Positions 8,908 to 17,927 of a DNA stretch of 45,185 bases are shown piece by piece; position 1 is the stretch's first letter, and each line of letters starts with the position of its first letter. The translations under genes and the position numbers were made by a program. The notes beneath the pieces were generated by a model that ran no database searches, was not told where the DNA came from, and was given only the letters and a program-made list of their open reading frames with translations. The stretch is from Eubacteriaceae bacterium (GTDB lineage Bacteria > Bacillota > Clostridia > Eubacteriales > Anaerofustaceae): the NCBI GenBank assembly GCA_009782515.1, contig WRIY01000019.1:1-45185 (forward strand), given 5' to 3'.

Positions 8908-9585
8908 CTAAAATGGCATTTCAGATGTGCCGTATTCTTTGTAGTAGCTTGCCATTCTATCCATACATGCTTCATAATCGCTTCCAAGCGACTCGGGATG
9001 GCTCTTCAGGTAGGATACGATGTCATATGCACTGGCAATCGAAGCTGATGCAAAGCCAAACGCCTCAGAAACTTCAATAAGAGCGTTTTGGCCAAAGGAC
9101 CCCCTCTCCATCCTGTCTACGCCTACTATTAAGCCAACTGCGCCTGCTCCATAGGCCTCAATAATTGGAACTGACTCTCTGATTGATGTGCCGGCAGTTA
9201 TGACATCCTCGATTATCAAAACTTTCGAGCCTGCGCCCAATGGCGCGCCCAGTAGTCCGCCGCCTTCGCCATGATCTTTTGTTTCTTTCCTGTTAGAGCA
9301 ATAGCTAACATCTATGCCAAGCTTGCTTAGGTATATTGATGACACAGCAGCTAGAGGTATTCCCTTATATGCAGGGCCATACAGCACATTAAAGCTGCCG
9401 GCAAAAGCCTTGCTTATTGCTTCAGCATAGAACTCCCCAAGCCTGTGAAGCGCGATGCCGCTGCATAGGCTTCCCATATTGATAAAAAAAGGGGTTTTTC
9501 TTCCGCTTTTTGCGGTAAAGTCGCCGAATGTCAGCGCATTGCTTTCAATTAGAAATTCAATAAACTCATTCTTATATTTGTCCAT
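8908..9585 (-). CDS. pyrE: Orotate phosphoribosyltransferase
   Basis: The 225-residue protein is of normal length for PyrE. It carries the PRPP-binding motif VLIIEDVITAGTS near residues 120-132 and the phosphoribosyltransferase core YGPAYKGIPLA near 69-79. It joins orotate to PRPP to give OMP in de novo pyrimidine synthesis. The gene stands alone, away from other pyr genes. No SD precedes ATG 9585. Instead TATAAT lies eight bases upstream (9599-9594, minus strand), so the mRNA may be leaderless or nearly so. Confidence 0.93.
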   Translation of the reverse strand: MDKYKNEFIEFLIESNALTFGDFTAKSGRKTPFFINMGSLCSGIALHRLGEFYAEAISKAFAGSFNVLYGPAYKGIPLAAVSSIYLSKLGIDVSYCSNRKETKDHGEGGGLLGAPLGAGSKVLIIEDVITAGTSIRESVPIIEAYGAGAVGLIVGVDRMERGSFGQNALIEVSEAFGFASASIASAYDIVSYLKSHPESLGSDYEACMDRMASYYKEYGTSEMPF

Positions 9586-9975
9586 ATAGATAGATTATAA
9601 AGCAAAGCCGCTTTCTAATGCATAGCTATGCAATAAGGCGCCGCGCCAAAATAATCTGTATTTTTCAAAAAACCTATTTAGCAACATTTTTTGTGATACA
9701 ATCCATTTAGTGTAACCGGCGAATGCATATTCGCAAGCAGTGGCCCAAATTTTCTATTAATTAAAAACAGGCATCATATACACTGTTTTTGCGCGTTGCA
9801 GCGTGCCGGACACTTAAAGAAAGCCGCTTGCTAAGCATTGCGAGAGCAATGTTTGGCAAAGCAGCCTTGCCTTCAAATTAAGTGAAATGCTCGATTTATG
9901 CAATAATTTGCTCAAAGCGCTGAGCCTTTGTGAGCATTGTTGTAGGACTCCTTAATGGCAAAAAAATAAATAAAA
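9586..9975. other. Intergenic stretch with short palindromes
   Basis: There is no supported gene. It contains GCATAGCTATGC (9619-9630) and a palindrome-like GAATGCATATTC near 9721-9732. Near its end an AGGA-preceded ATG (9955) opens the same frame as the next gene but meets TAA after four codons. Confidence 0.4.
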
Positions 9976-10560
9976 GTGGTATCATCATTGGCTGATGAAA
10001 AAAAGTACGGCTTTCTTAGCGAAAGCCAATTGCCAAAAAGCAATCATTATGAAATAGCCCTGCCGAAGAGCGAGCTGCGCAACTGGGGAACGACCGGCGA
10101 ATTTGAAAGCATTCGAAACGCCAAAAACCATTGTGCTGCGACTGCAGCATTTAATACTGCCTACTACTACAAGGGCCTTTACCAAAATAGCCGCCTGTTT
10201 GTCAATAACAGCAGAAAAGACTCATTCGAAGCTTTGCACAAAAGCATTGGCAATGGCCCTGTGCTCTTCTATAAGCTTAAGCGGGGCCTTAGCTTATATG
10301 CGCTTCAGGCCGGGTTTGCATTTGCATCAAAACCTGGCAGCTCATACGCGCATGCAAAAGCTTGCATTGACAATGGCTGCATGGGCATATTGCTCCTCAC
10401 AGCCGGCCTTGCTGACTGGCACTACGCCAATGCTCTTGGGTACCGCGAATACGAAAGCGGCGAGAGGTATTTAAAAACAATCGACAACTGGCACTCAAGC
10501 CAAACCTTCTATATCGAAAGCAAGAAGGTAATCAGGTGCTATATGGCGCTCATAACCTAG
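9976..10560 (+). CDS. C39-like papain-fold protein (start uncertain)
   Basis: The product is about 194 residues without a signal peptide. NHCAATAAFNTAYYY (Cys about 49), DWHYANALGY (His about 147) and KTIDNWH fit the Cys-His-Asp order of C39-type cysteine peptidase-like proteins; the family call is from motif memory. The GTG at 9976 and TTG at 9988 lack an SD. An ATG at 9955 in the same frame has AGGA upstream but is cut off by TAA at 9967-9969. The gene may use a weak start or have recently acquired a nonsense codon near its original start. Confidence 0.5.
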   Translation: MVSSLADEKKYGFLSESQLPKSNHYEIALPKSELRNWGTTGEFESIRNAKNHCAATAAFNTAYYYKGLYQNSRLFVNNSRKDSFEALHKSIGNGPVLFYKLKRGLSLYALQAGFAFASKPGSSYAHAKACIDNGCMGILLLTAGLADWHYANALGYREYESGERYLKTIDNWHSSQTFYIESKKVIRCYMALIT

Positions 10561-10589
10561 ATTAGGCAAGGGAAGGGCTATAGGCTTAA

Positions 10590-11125
10590 GTCTGCGGCAG
10601 TAGCATGCCAGAGAAAAGATTTTCTGCATAACGGTCTAGGGAAATAGCCAATTCCTGCGACTGTGCAGCTATAGAGGATTTGAACATGCATGCGATGCCC
10701 CAGGCGCTTAACTTTGGCAAATCTGTTTCTGGCGCCGGCTGGGGAATGTTTGCAAGATTTCTAAAGTACAAGCTGGAGGATCAGGCAAAGATCCTCGCAA
10801 CAGTAGGCAAATGGTACCCATCAAGCTCTGAATGCGGGGCAGTGAAAAAAGAGCTTGGCCTGTCAGAGCGAACATATATATGCGAGTGCTGCGGAAGCGT
10901 AATGGACAGAGACGCGATGCAGCCATCAGCATAAAAAAGAGGCCATGCGAATGCTTGGCATACAAAAAGCAATATAGCGCTGATGAGCCAGCGTCATGGC
11001 CGTGGGGGCCACGGCATATGCCCGCGTTTTGAGCCAAGGTTTTTGGCAGAGTATTCGGGAAGCTACCGCTTCTAAGCAAGCGCGAGCGCTTGCGAAAGTG
11101 GTGGGAGCAGGTCACGGGCTGGAAC
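10590..11125 (+). pseudogene. Degraded TnpB (IS200/IS605-type) C-terminal remnant
   Basis: Joined across frames, this reads QRKDFLHN...LGK, then CAAIEDLNMHAMPQALNFGK, then GWGMFARFLKYKLEDQAK. A zinc-ribbon-like ECGAVKKELGLSERTYICE follows with CCGSVMDRD. The order matches the catalytic C-terminal half of TnpB (EDLN and DRD motifs). A stop plus frameshift lies near 10640 and others near 10920 and 10945 (an A6 run). The first zinc-ribbon CxxC has lost a Cys (SSEC). The N-terminal half and any tnpA are absent. A palindromic hairpin at 11076-11093 lies near the 3' end. The element is dead. Confidence 0.8.
11076..11093. repeat. Perfect hairpin near the TnpB remnant 3' end
   Basis: GCAAGCGC-GA-GCGCTTGC is a perfect eight-pair inverted repeat. 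Such hairpins occur at right ends and in guide RNAs of IS200/IS605 elements, so it may be a relic of the element end. This link is inferred from position only. Confidence 0.4.
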
Positions 11126-11136
11126 ATAACAAGCGC

Positions 11137-12363
11137 CTAAATAAGGCTGCAAGGAATTAAGCTGTTTTGGGCATCGATCGGAACCAGCTTATCGCACATG
11201 CATATGATGCCGCCATTGCCCCGTTCGTATTGCGTTTTATCGAGGAGCTCAAACTTTTTCACTTCACGGGGGTCAGGGTTGGCTGACATCTTTATTTCGA
11301 AAGGGTGTATGTAATTATTCCGCTCGATAAATATATCAATTTCTTTAGCGTTTGAGTCCCTGTAGTAGGTGATATTTGCTTTTGTAGCTGAGTAAGACAG
11401 ATTCTTTGCTATTTCGGCTACAACATAGTTCTCAAAAAAATGTCCATTGGCTGCCCCCATCATAAGCGTCTGCGGCGAAGTCCACCTTGTCAGGTGAGCA
11501 GCAAGGCCTGTGTCCAGGAAATAAAGCTTAGGCGCTTTTGCAAGGCGCTTCATGCTATTGTTGTAATATGGCTGCATAAGATATACAATTCCAAGCGATT
11601 CAAGCAGTTCAAGCCACTGCCTGGCTGTCGGCTGTGATATTTCAGATACATCAGCAAGCGTTTTATAATTTACTTGCTGTGATACAAGCGACGCGCAAGC
11701 ATGCAAAAATTTGCCAAAGCGATATGAGTCAGACACGCCGCCGAGCTGCGCAGCATCACGCATGATATACGAGCTTATATAAGAACTTATATACTCCTCC
11801 CTCTCTTCAGGGCTTGCGCCGATGGCTAAAGGCATCCCGCCTTGCCATATATGCTCAAACACTCTTACAACATCATTCACTTCCGCTGTCTTTTGGCGCT
11901 CTGCAAAGCAAGAGTAAGTAAAATCCAGCTCGTTAGCAAATTTCAAACCGGCAATCTCATTTTTTGTGAAGCTAAACAGCTCAAATATGCCTATTCTTCC
12001 AGCTAGCGACTCTTGCACATTTCTGATTGCTCCATACCGCTGCGAGCCTGTTAGCCAAAACTGCCCCCTTTCTTCGCTTTCATCGCATAATAGTTTTATC
12101 TGGCTAAATAATTCTTGCGCATATTGAACATTATCTATGATTATAGGTGGCTTGTACATTTGAAAGAAAAGATCCGGATCAGATATTGCAAGCGTTCTTG
12201 CATTGATATCTTCCAAAGTGATATAAGTTCGGTTTTGGCCTTCAGCGAGATGCCTAAGCATAGTGCTTTTGCCTACCTGCCTAGCGCCAGTTACAAGCAA
12301 TGCTTTGAAAAAGCTGCTCATTCTCAGGAATTTCTGTTCCAGGCTTCTGTGCAAATATTCCAT
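11137..12363 (-). CDS. AAA ATPase with DUF4143-type domain, paralog of the first
   Basis: The 408-residue protein has Walker A GARQVGKS at residues 26-33, Walker B PIIIDNVQ (a divergent Asp-Asn where most have Asp-Glu) and TGSQ. The C-terminal KEIDIFIE...PFEIK core matches the paralog at 1435-2664 along the whole length. The ATG has AGGTAGG upstream. The paralogs share KLYF(L/F)D(T/S)GL and LTRW. The Walker B Glu is replaced by Asn (IDNVQ versus IDEVQ), which could weaken ATP hydrolysis. The gene sits next to the dead TnpB element. Function is unknown. Confidence 0.85.
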   Translation of the reverse strand: MEYLHRSLEQKFLRMSSFFKALLVTGARQVGKSTMLRHLAEGQNRTYITLEDINARTLAISDPDLFFQMYKPPIIIDNVQYAQELFSQIKLLCDESEERGQFWLTGSQRYGAIRNVQESLAGRIGIFELFSFTKNEIAGLKFANELDFTYSCFAERQKTAEVNDVVRVFEHIWQGGMPLAIGASPEEREEYISSYISSYIMRDAAQLGGVSDSYRFGKFLHACASLVSQQVNYKTLADVSEISQPTARQWLELLESLGIVYLMQPYYNNSMKRLAKAPKLYFLDTGLAAHLTRWTSPQTLMMGAANGHFFENYVVAEIAKNLSYSATKANITYYRDSNAKEIDIFIERNNYIHPFEIKMSANPDPREVKKFELLDKTQYERGNGGIICMCDKLVPIDAQNSLIPCSLI

Positions 12364-12669
12364 GAGCCTACCTCATCTATGATATTAAAATATAATTAAT
12401 AATCCTGCCCTCTCAGCAATGCATCAAGCATTGGCTACAGGTGCTGCTTTTTGGAAATCGAAGATTGCTTATTACAAGCTGGAAAAACAAATCAGCAACG
12501 GATTTGATGAGTACAGCGTCTATGCTGACAGCTATTTCGATTCAATAGGAGGCATGCAGCAGGCAGAGATAAGCAGGCTCATGCCAGAGCGGTTTTACAT
12601 GTTTGGTATCATACGTTAAAAAAACAGCGCTTTAAGGCTACAGCTTGTTTGCGCCAATATCCCCCTTAG
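12364..12669. other. Intergenic stretch with a possible gene fragment
   Basis: A plus-strand frame at 12419-12619 encodes 66 residues, including FWKSKIAYYKLEKQ and YADSYFDSIGGM. The composition looks protein-like, but there is no SD and no family I recognise. It may be a remnant of a larger gene. Confidence 0.3.
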
Positions 12670-13455
12670 CTAGCCCAGCAATTTCTCATACGTAAATTTT
12701 CGCATTGCGCTTTTAAGAAAGAGCGCGCTCAGCGCTGCAAAAACAAGGCCAATGCCTGTAAGCAGCCACGCGCTGACAAGCAAAAGGCCGCTGAATTGGC
12801 CAATAATAAGGGCAAGCAGCGGCATTACCAGAAAAACTGCTTTCTGCTGGGACTCCTCCATTGTCTGCGATTTGGCAGATCCTCTAACAATCACCGTTAT
12901 GGCCAAAAGCGATATAGAAGGCGAAACGATAAGCATCATAGAAAGCCAGCTTGCCCCTGGCATTATAAAGATGCCGGCAGCAAGCAGCAATTCTATCTCG
13001 ACAACAATCACCATTGCGAAAAAGGCAGCATATGAAACTGCCATGCTAAGGGCAAATGAAGCCATTACTTTTGCATAAAAGATTTCCTTAAGCGGCAAGG
13101 GGCTATAAAGCAAAGTCTCAAGAGTTTTTTTCTCTTTTTCCCCGACAAAGGAGCTAGCGGCCATAACTGAGGATGCCATGACCGGAATAATCGCAAAAAA
13201 AGACGGCATAATGCTGTTTATTATAAGCTCAATAAACATTGTTGTTATATCATCAGAGTGAGTAGGCGCCATTTGCAGCATTTGCTCAAAATCCTTTAAT
13301 TCTTCAGGGCTGTAAAGCGCGATAAAAACAAATAGGGAAGGAATGCCGACTGACATCAGCAAAGGCATAAAAACCAAAATCGGAAAAAGCCGCCTGTTTT
13401 TTGCTATGCTCTTTATATCCTTTGTGATAATTGCCAACTGCTTTGAATTAGGCAT
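12670..13455 (-). CDS. ABC-2 type exporter permease
   Basis: The 261-residue membrane protein has six predicted hydrophobic segments (near residues 25-45, 78-98, 132-155, 160-185, 190-205 and 220-245). EKEKKTLETLLYSPL around 103-117 is typical of ABC-2 permeases of the NatB/CcmB-like type. It forms the membrane part of an exporter with the ATPase encoded just upstream. The two genes overlap by eight bases, indicating translational coupling. The substrate cannot be told from sequence. Confidence 0.85.
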   Translation of the reverse strand: MPNSKQLAIITKDIKSIAKNRRLFPILVFMPLLMSVGIPSLFVFIALYSPEELKDFEQMLQMAPTHSDDITTMFIELIINSIMPSFFAIIPVMASSVMAASSFVGEKEKKTLETLLYSPLPLKEIFYAKVMASFALSMAVSYAAFFAMVIVVEIELLLAAGIFIMPGASWLSMMLIVSPSISLLAITVIVRGSAKSQTMEESQQKAVFLVMPLLALIIGQFSGLLLVSAWLLTGIGLVFAALSALFLKSAMRKFTYEKLLG

Positions 13456-14374
13456 TGCCCGGCCCTTCCTTCCTGTTTCTTCTTTCTATGAGCGCAAAGT
13501 ATATCTCTTCGAGGGAAAGCTGTCTTGACATAACGCTGTATACGCTGCCTCCCTGGCTGACGATTTGGCTTACGATGCCAGCTATGCCCTGCTCTGAGGA
13601 TACATCCATTTCATAGAGCATTTCGCCTGTGGTTTTATACTGCATTCCCTGTGCCATTTTGCTTGCTTTGATGCTAACGCGCATGCCTGGGAAAACCAGC
13701 TCCCTCAGCTCATCAAGGCTTCCCAGGGCGAGCAGGCTGCCGTTGTCGATAAGGCCATATGAAGTGCATATTTCCTGTGCGTACCTTAGCTGGTGGGTGC
13801 AAATGAACACTGTCGCGCCTTCGCTCTCAGCGAGGCTTTTGATCATATTGTTGACGCTTAGCGCGCTTTCAGGGTCAAGGCCTGATGTCGGCTCGTCAAG
13901 AAAGAGGATTTTGGGGCTGTGGATCATTGCGCGCGCTAGCGAGAGGCGCTGGCGCATGCCAGTTGAGTACGTTTCAAGCTTCTTGCCCTTAGCATCGGCA
14001 AGGCCCAGTTCGCCCAGCAGCCCTAAGGCAGCGCTCTGGCTGCTTTCCCGGCCCATGCCAAACAGGCTTGCGTAAAACATGAGGTTTTCAAGGCCTGTCA
14101 GGCTGCCATACATTTGCGCATGCTCAGTAACAACCCCTGCAATTTGGTGCACTTTTTCAGGGTGCAGGGCTGGATCAATGCCAAACACTTCGCATGATCC
14201 TGCGCTTGGCGAGAGCATGCCGCTTAGCAGCTTGATCGCTGTTGTCTTGCCTGCGCCATTAGGGCCAAGAAACCCGAATATGCTGCCTGCTGATATTTCG
14301 AAGCTGACATTGTCAACTGCCCTTTTCCCGCCGTCATACACTTTTGACAAACTGTTGGCATATACCGCCTGCAT
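13448..14374 (-). CDS. ABC exporter ATP-binding protein
   Basis: The 308-residue protein has Walker A GPNGAGKTT at residues 37-45, the degenerate signature YSTGMRQRLSLARAM and Walker B ILFLDEPTSGLD. ATG 14374 is chosen because GGGAGGGG lies just upstream and the protein then starts in the usual ABC register (MQAVYANSLSKVY). A longer frame upstream has no supporting site. The ~90 residues after the ABC core are typical of drug, antibiotic or Na+ exporter ATPases. It powers the permease encoded at 12670-13455. Confidence 0.9.
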   Translation of the reverse strand: MQAVYANSLSKVYDGGKRAVDNVSFEISAGSIFGFLGPNGAGKTTAIKLLSGMLSPSAGSCEVFGIDPALHPEKVHQIAGVVTEHAQMYGSLTGLENLMFYASLFGMGRESSQSAALGLLGELGLADAKGKKLETYSTGMRQRLSLARAMIHSPKILFLDEPTSGLDPESALSVNNMIKSLAESEGATVFICTHQLRYAQEICTSYGLIDNGSLLALGSLDELRELVFPGMRVSIKASKMAQGMQYKTTGEMLYEMDVSSEQGIAGIVSQIVSQGGSVYSVMSRQLSLEEIYFALIERRNRKEGPGNA

Positions 14375-14576
14375 AGCCCCTCCCATATCTGTAAACAATT
14401 TCATCATTGGTAACAATATGCCACACAAAGCAATCAGAATCAATCGCCCGGCGCTTGTGCCACTGTGGTGCAAAGCCTGCATGCATTGAATGGAGGCGAT
14501 GTTCGCCCAACATTGCAATTTTATGTTTAAGCAACAAATAATTTACATTGCGCATACACGCTGTGGCAGCATAATG

Positions 14577-14605
14577 TTGACGCTAACATAGATTCTTGCT
14601 AGAAT
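14577..14605 (+). promoter_or_regulatory. Sigma-A promoter of the nucleotidase gene
   Basis: TTGACG at 14577-14582, a 17-base spacer and TAGAAT at 14600-14605 place the transcript start near 14612, about 20 bases before ATG 14633. Confidence 0.75.
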
Positions 14606-14632
14606 AATGTCAGTAAATACAAAAGGAGTAAG

Positions 14633-16255
14633 ATGTTGAAGGGGAAAAAGTTACTTGCTCTTGCGCTTGCTGCATTGCTGGTTTTAGCATGCGGATGCGC
14701 GCAAAACAACAGGTCAGTTTCAACGCCTCCGTCAGGCGAGCTATCAGGCACGCTGGTCATTTTGCACACAAACGACATACACGGGCAAGCGCTCGAGGAT
14801 GTATCGAGTGGGGCTATTGGCTATGCTGCGCTGTCGCAGCTGAAAAAAAGCCTTCAGGAGCTGGGCGCATCAGTGCTTTTGCTTGATGCTGGCGATGCAT
14901 CGCAAGGCACGCCTCTAGTCAACCTGGGATTTGGCAAATCTGCATTTGAGTTTATGAACCTTGCAGGCTATGACGCCATGGCTCCAGGCAACCACGAATT
15001 TGATTGGGGCTCAGACAACCTTTTGCAAAATGCCAGCACAGCAGAGTTTCCTCTGCTTGCAGCAAACATCGTAAGAAGGACAGGAAGGGATCTTGTCTTT
15101 GAAGCCAACAAAATCTTTACCATGCCCAATGGAATGAAGGTTGGAGTCTTCGGGCTGGCAACGCCTGAGACGCTGACGAAATCGCACCCTGATAAAATCA
15201 GGGACATCGACTTTCTCATGGGAGAAGATCTGTATGAGTGCGCCCAGGCGCAGATTGATGAGCTAAAAGCTGCCGGCGCTACGTTTATTATCTGCCTTGG
15301 ACACCTTGGAGTGGATGCAGAAAGCCAGCCAAACCGCTCTTCTGATGTTGTCCAGAACACAACCGGCATTAACCTTTTCATTGACGGCCATAGCCATACG
15401 AAGATGGAAGAGCCTGATATAATTGGCGATACAGCCATTGTCAGCACAGGATATGCATTTAAGTCAATAGGCTTGGTTACATACAACGGCGAAGCCTTAA
15501 ACGCAAGGCTGTACACCGGCAAGGACGCTTTGGTTGCTGAGCACATTGCAGCAGCAAACGGGGCAGTCAATGAACAGCTCGGGGAAGTGTTTGCAACATG
15601 CGAAACCGATTTGAATGGAGAGAGGGATCCCGGGGTTCGCACAATGGAGACAAACCTTGGCAATCTGGCTGCTGACTCTATTTTATGGGGAGCACAGCAG
15701 GAAGTGGGGCCACAGGTTGTCGCAGCTGTTACTAACGGAGGCGGCATAAGGGCCACGATCAAAGCGGGCGATATAACCATGAACGACATGAAGACAGTTT
15801 TCCCGTTTGACAACAAGGTTGCGGTGCTTACTGTCACCGGAAGCGAGCTACTTGAAGCGCTTGAAGCGGCTACATGCACAACCCCCGCAGCGATAGGGGC
15901 ATTCCCGCAGGTAGCAGGAATAGTGTTTTCAATAGACACTTCAACTGAATATGCGAACGGGGAAGCTTATCCCGAATCAACTTACTTTGGGCCGGCGCAG
16001 CCTGGCAGCAGGGTAACAATCGAGAGCGTTGGCGGAGAGCCGTTTGATCTTAACAAGGAATATGTTATTGCCTCAAATGACTTTACCGCAGCCGGCGGCG
16101 ACACTTACTACGCGTTTAGGTATGCTTATACAACTACAGGCTATGAAACAGGCTTGTCGCTTGAAGATGCTATGGTAGGATACATAGCTGAAGTGCTGGG
16201 CGGTGTTGTAGGAAGCGAGTACAGCGGGCCGCAAGGCCGCATCACCATCAAATAG
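14633..16255 (+). CDS. Secreted lipoprotein 5'-nucleotidase (UshA-like)
   Basis: The product has 540 residues. A signal peptide with lipobox-like LVLAC (Cys about 20) suggests a membrane-anchored lipoprotein. The metallophosphatase domain shows HTNDIHG (Asp48, His50), DAGDASQG, GNHEFDWG, LGHLG and DGHSH in the expected order. The C-terminal 5'-nucleotidase domain contains TNGGGIRA and ends with ASNDFTAAGGD. It probably hydrolyses extracellular nucleotides or UDP-sugars, releasing nucleoside and phosphate. AAGGAG lies six bases before the ATG. A strong terminator follows. No PHO box was seen at its promoter. Confidence 0.93.
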   Translation: MLKGKKLLALALAALLVLACGCAQNNRSVSTPPSGELSGTLVILHTNDIHGQALEDVSSGAIGYAALSQLKKSLQELGASVLLLDAGDASQGTPLVNLGFGKSAFEFMNLAGYDAMAPGNHEFDWGSDNLLQNASTAEFPLLAANIVRRTGRDLVFEANKIFTMPNGMKVGVFGLATPETLTKSHPDKIRDIDFLMGEDLYECAQAQIDELKAAGATFIICLGHLGVDAESQPNRSSDVVQNTTGINLFIDGHSHTKMEEPDIIGDTAIVSTGYAFKSIGLVTYNGEALNARLYTGKDALVAEHIAAANGAVNEQLGEVFATCETDLNGERDPGVRTMETNLGNLAADSILWGAQQEVGPQVVAAVTNGGGIRATIKAGDITMNDMKTVFPFDNKVAVLTVTGSELLEALEAATCTTPAAIGAFPQVAGIVFSIDTSTEYANGEAYPESTYFGPAQPGSRVTIESVGGEPFDLNKEYVIASNDFTAAGGDTYYAFRYAYTTTGYETGLSLEDAMVGYIAEVLGGVVGSEYSGPQGRITIK

Positions 16256-16268
16256 AAGCCGTCATAAA

Positions 16269-16317
16269 AAGAATGGGCAGATGCGCTTTTCGCGCGTACT
16301 GCCCATTCTTCATTTTT
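16269..16317. terminator. Strong bidirectional terminator
   Basis: AAGAATGGGCAG and CTGCCCATTCTT form a perfect 12-pair stem around an 18-base loop that holds further GCGC pairing. It is followed by CATTTTT. It separates the nucleotidase gene from the convergent TelA-family gene. Confidence 0.85.
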
Positions 16318-16399
16318 ATCATCTTAAAGGCTGATTGGCATGGCAAATAAGCAGCTGTTGCAAGCTGCCTTAATGCAATTTATATCTATTTAAATTTTG

Positions 16400-17602
16400 T
16401 TATGGCTGGCTGCTGTCGCGAATTTCGCGAAGCTTGTTGCGCAGGTCATTTTCTATCTTTTTGAGCTCGGATTCTGCTTCACGGCGCTTTTTGAAGCCAT
16501 CGTCCTGGATCTGGATAACCTCAGTAAGCGTAGAGATCAGCTTTTCGTTTGTATAAGCAAGGGTCTGAACTTCAACCACGCCTCTTTCGCTCTCTTTGGC
16601 TACATCAATAGTGCCTTGCTTGAGCATGTCTGCGTTCTTTTTCAGAAGCTCATTGGTCATGTTGGTGACTTCCCTTTGGGCTAGCATAGCCTGGCGGGAG
16701 TTCTCCATGCCAAGGGCTAGCACCATCTGGCTCTTCCATAATGGTATGGTGTTTACCAGAGACGAATTGATCTTGTCTGCCATCATGGAGTCGTTGTTTT
16801 GTATAAGGCGTATCTGGGGCCCCATTTGAATCGAAACAACTCTGGTCAGCTCAAGATCGTGCAGGCGCTTCTCAAATTGGAGAGCCATGTTGTTCATGTC
16901 ATTTACAGCTTGGGCATCTTCTGTCAGCTGTGACTCTTCAGCCTGCTTTTTGAGCGCAGGGATAACTTCAGCCCTTACATGCGCCAGGCGCTGCTTGCCG
17001 GCTTCAATGTACATACCCAGCTCTTTATAGTAAGCAAGGTTCAGATCATACATTTTTTGGAACATTGCTATGTCTTTTAAAAGCGTGACTTGGTGCTTTT
17101 CAAGGATTTCTACGATTTTTTGCACATTGACTTCGGCTTTGTCATACTTGGCTTTCATTTTGGCAACAGAGCTGCCTGCCTTTTTGAACATGCCCTTTAT
17201 GCCTTTTTCGCCTTCGTCCTCGTTGATGCCTTTTAGCTCTATGACCAGGTTGGTCAGCATTCCGCCGATCTCGCCCATATCTTTTGTGCGGACCTTGTCA
17301 AGGGCAGTTTCGGAAAAGCGCGCAATGTTCTTTTGGGCGCCTGAGCCGTACTGGAGCACAAGTGTTGTGTTCGAAATATCTATCTTTTCGGAAAACTCCG
17401 CAATTGCCTTCATTTCTTCAGGCGTGAAGCGCTGCTCAGGAGCTGGCGCTACAGTCGTTTGTTCAGGCTCGTCTATTGCAAGCATGCTGGCTATGTCTGC
17501 CTGCGCTAACTCGTCAAGCGTAAGGTTTGGTGCTGACGGGACATCTGGCAGTTCAGAAATATCGCGGATTACTCCTCCGCCTTCTTGGTTTTGTTCGCTC
17601 AT
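16400..17602 (-). CDS. TelA/toxic anion resistance family protein
   Basis: The 400-residue, mostly helical cytosolic protein is of normal length for the TelA/KlaA family (PF05816). Recognisable elements are the acidic N-terminus, the region with IDISNTTLVLQYGSGAQ, KGMFKKAGSSVAKMKAKYDK, and the C-terminal RREAESELKKIENDLR coiled coil. AAAGGAGAGG precedes the ATG at slightly long spacing. The family was named for tellurite resistance, but its biochemical role is unclear; members often accompany TerD-like stress genes. None is seen here, so the gene stands alone. Confidence 0.85.
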   Translation of the reverse strand: MSEQNQEGGGVIRDISELPDVPSAPNLTLDELAQADIASMLAIDEPEQTTVAPAPEQRFTPEEMKAIAEFSEKIDISNTTLVLQYGSGAQKNIARFSETALDKVRTKDMGEIGGMLTNLVIELKGINEDEGEKGIKGMFKKAGSSVAKMKAKYDKAEVNVQKIVEILEKHQVTLLKDIAMFQKMYDLNLAYYKELGMYIEAGKQRLAHVRAEVIPALKKQAEESQLTEDAQAVNDMNNMALQFEKRLHDLELTRVVSIQMGPQIRLIQNNDSMMADKINSSLVNTIPLWKSQMVLALGMENSRQAMLAQREVTNMTNELLKKNADMLKQGTIDVAKESERGVVEVQTLAYTNEKLISTLTEVIQIQDDGFKKRREAESELKKIENDLRNKLREIRDSSQP

Positions 17603-17927
17603 AGTTTAAGCTGCCTCTCCTTTAATATCGAGTTTATATTATCACATTTTTGTATACAGAAAAAGCGAAATGAGAATGCACTGTTTTTGGTATGGCTGAG
17701 CTATAGCAGTCTGCAAGGGCGAAATTTCAGCGTTTTACTGGTTTTCACTATTAGCGTTAACCAGAAAACTGCTTCATATGCGTGTTTTTTGCTTGTTACA
17801 ACAGCAATATTATTAATGATTTCTCAGAAATTTGCAAATATAACCATAAATTAATTGACTGTGGCAATATTCGACAAAATATACAAAAGACAATAAATAT
17901 AATGCGAAAAGAAAGGAGATTATTGCT
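17603..17927. other. Regulatory intergenic region before the Spo0E-like gene
   Basis: There is no gene. It holds promoter-like elements and a Spo0A-box-like TTCGACA in its last 75 bases, listed separately. The rest is AT-rich with no recognised structure. Confidence 0.4.
17870..17903 (+). promoter_or_regulatory. Spo0A-box-like site and -10 element
   Basis: TTCGACA at 17870-17876 equals the complement of the 0A box TGTCGAA. TATAAT follows at 17898-17903, 21 bases later. This resembles Spo0A-activated sigma-A promoters, in which the box overlaps a displaced -35. An alternative promoter is TTGACT 17855-17860 with a -10 near 17878-17883, which would place the box between -35 and -10 and suggest repression. 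Confidence 0.45.

Noticed and set aside
10708-11127. Minus-strand frame of 139 codons
   Set aside because: It is antisense to the TnpB remnant, whose motifs are clear on the plus strand.
14968-15939. Long minus-strand open frame (323 codons)
   Set aside because: It is antisense to the well-supported nucleotidase, has low-complexity Ser/Ala/Pro composition and no SD.
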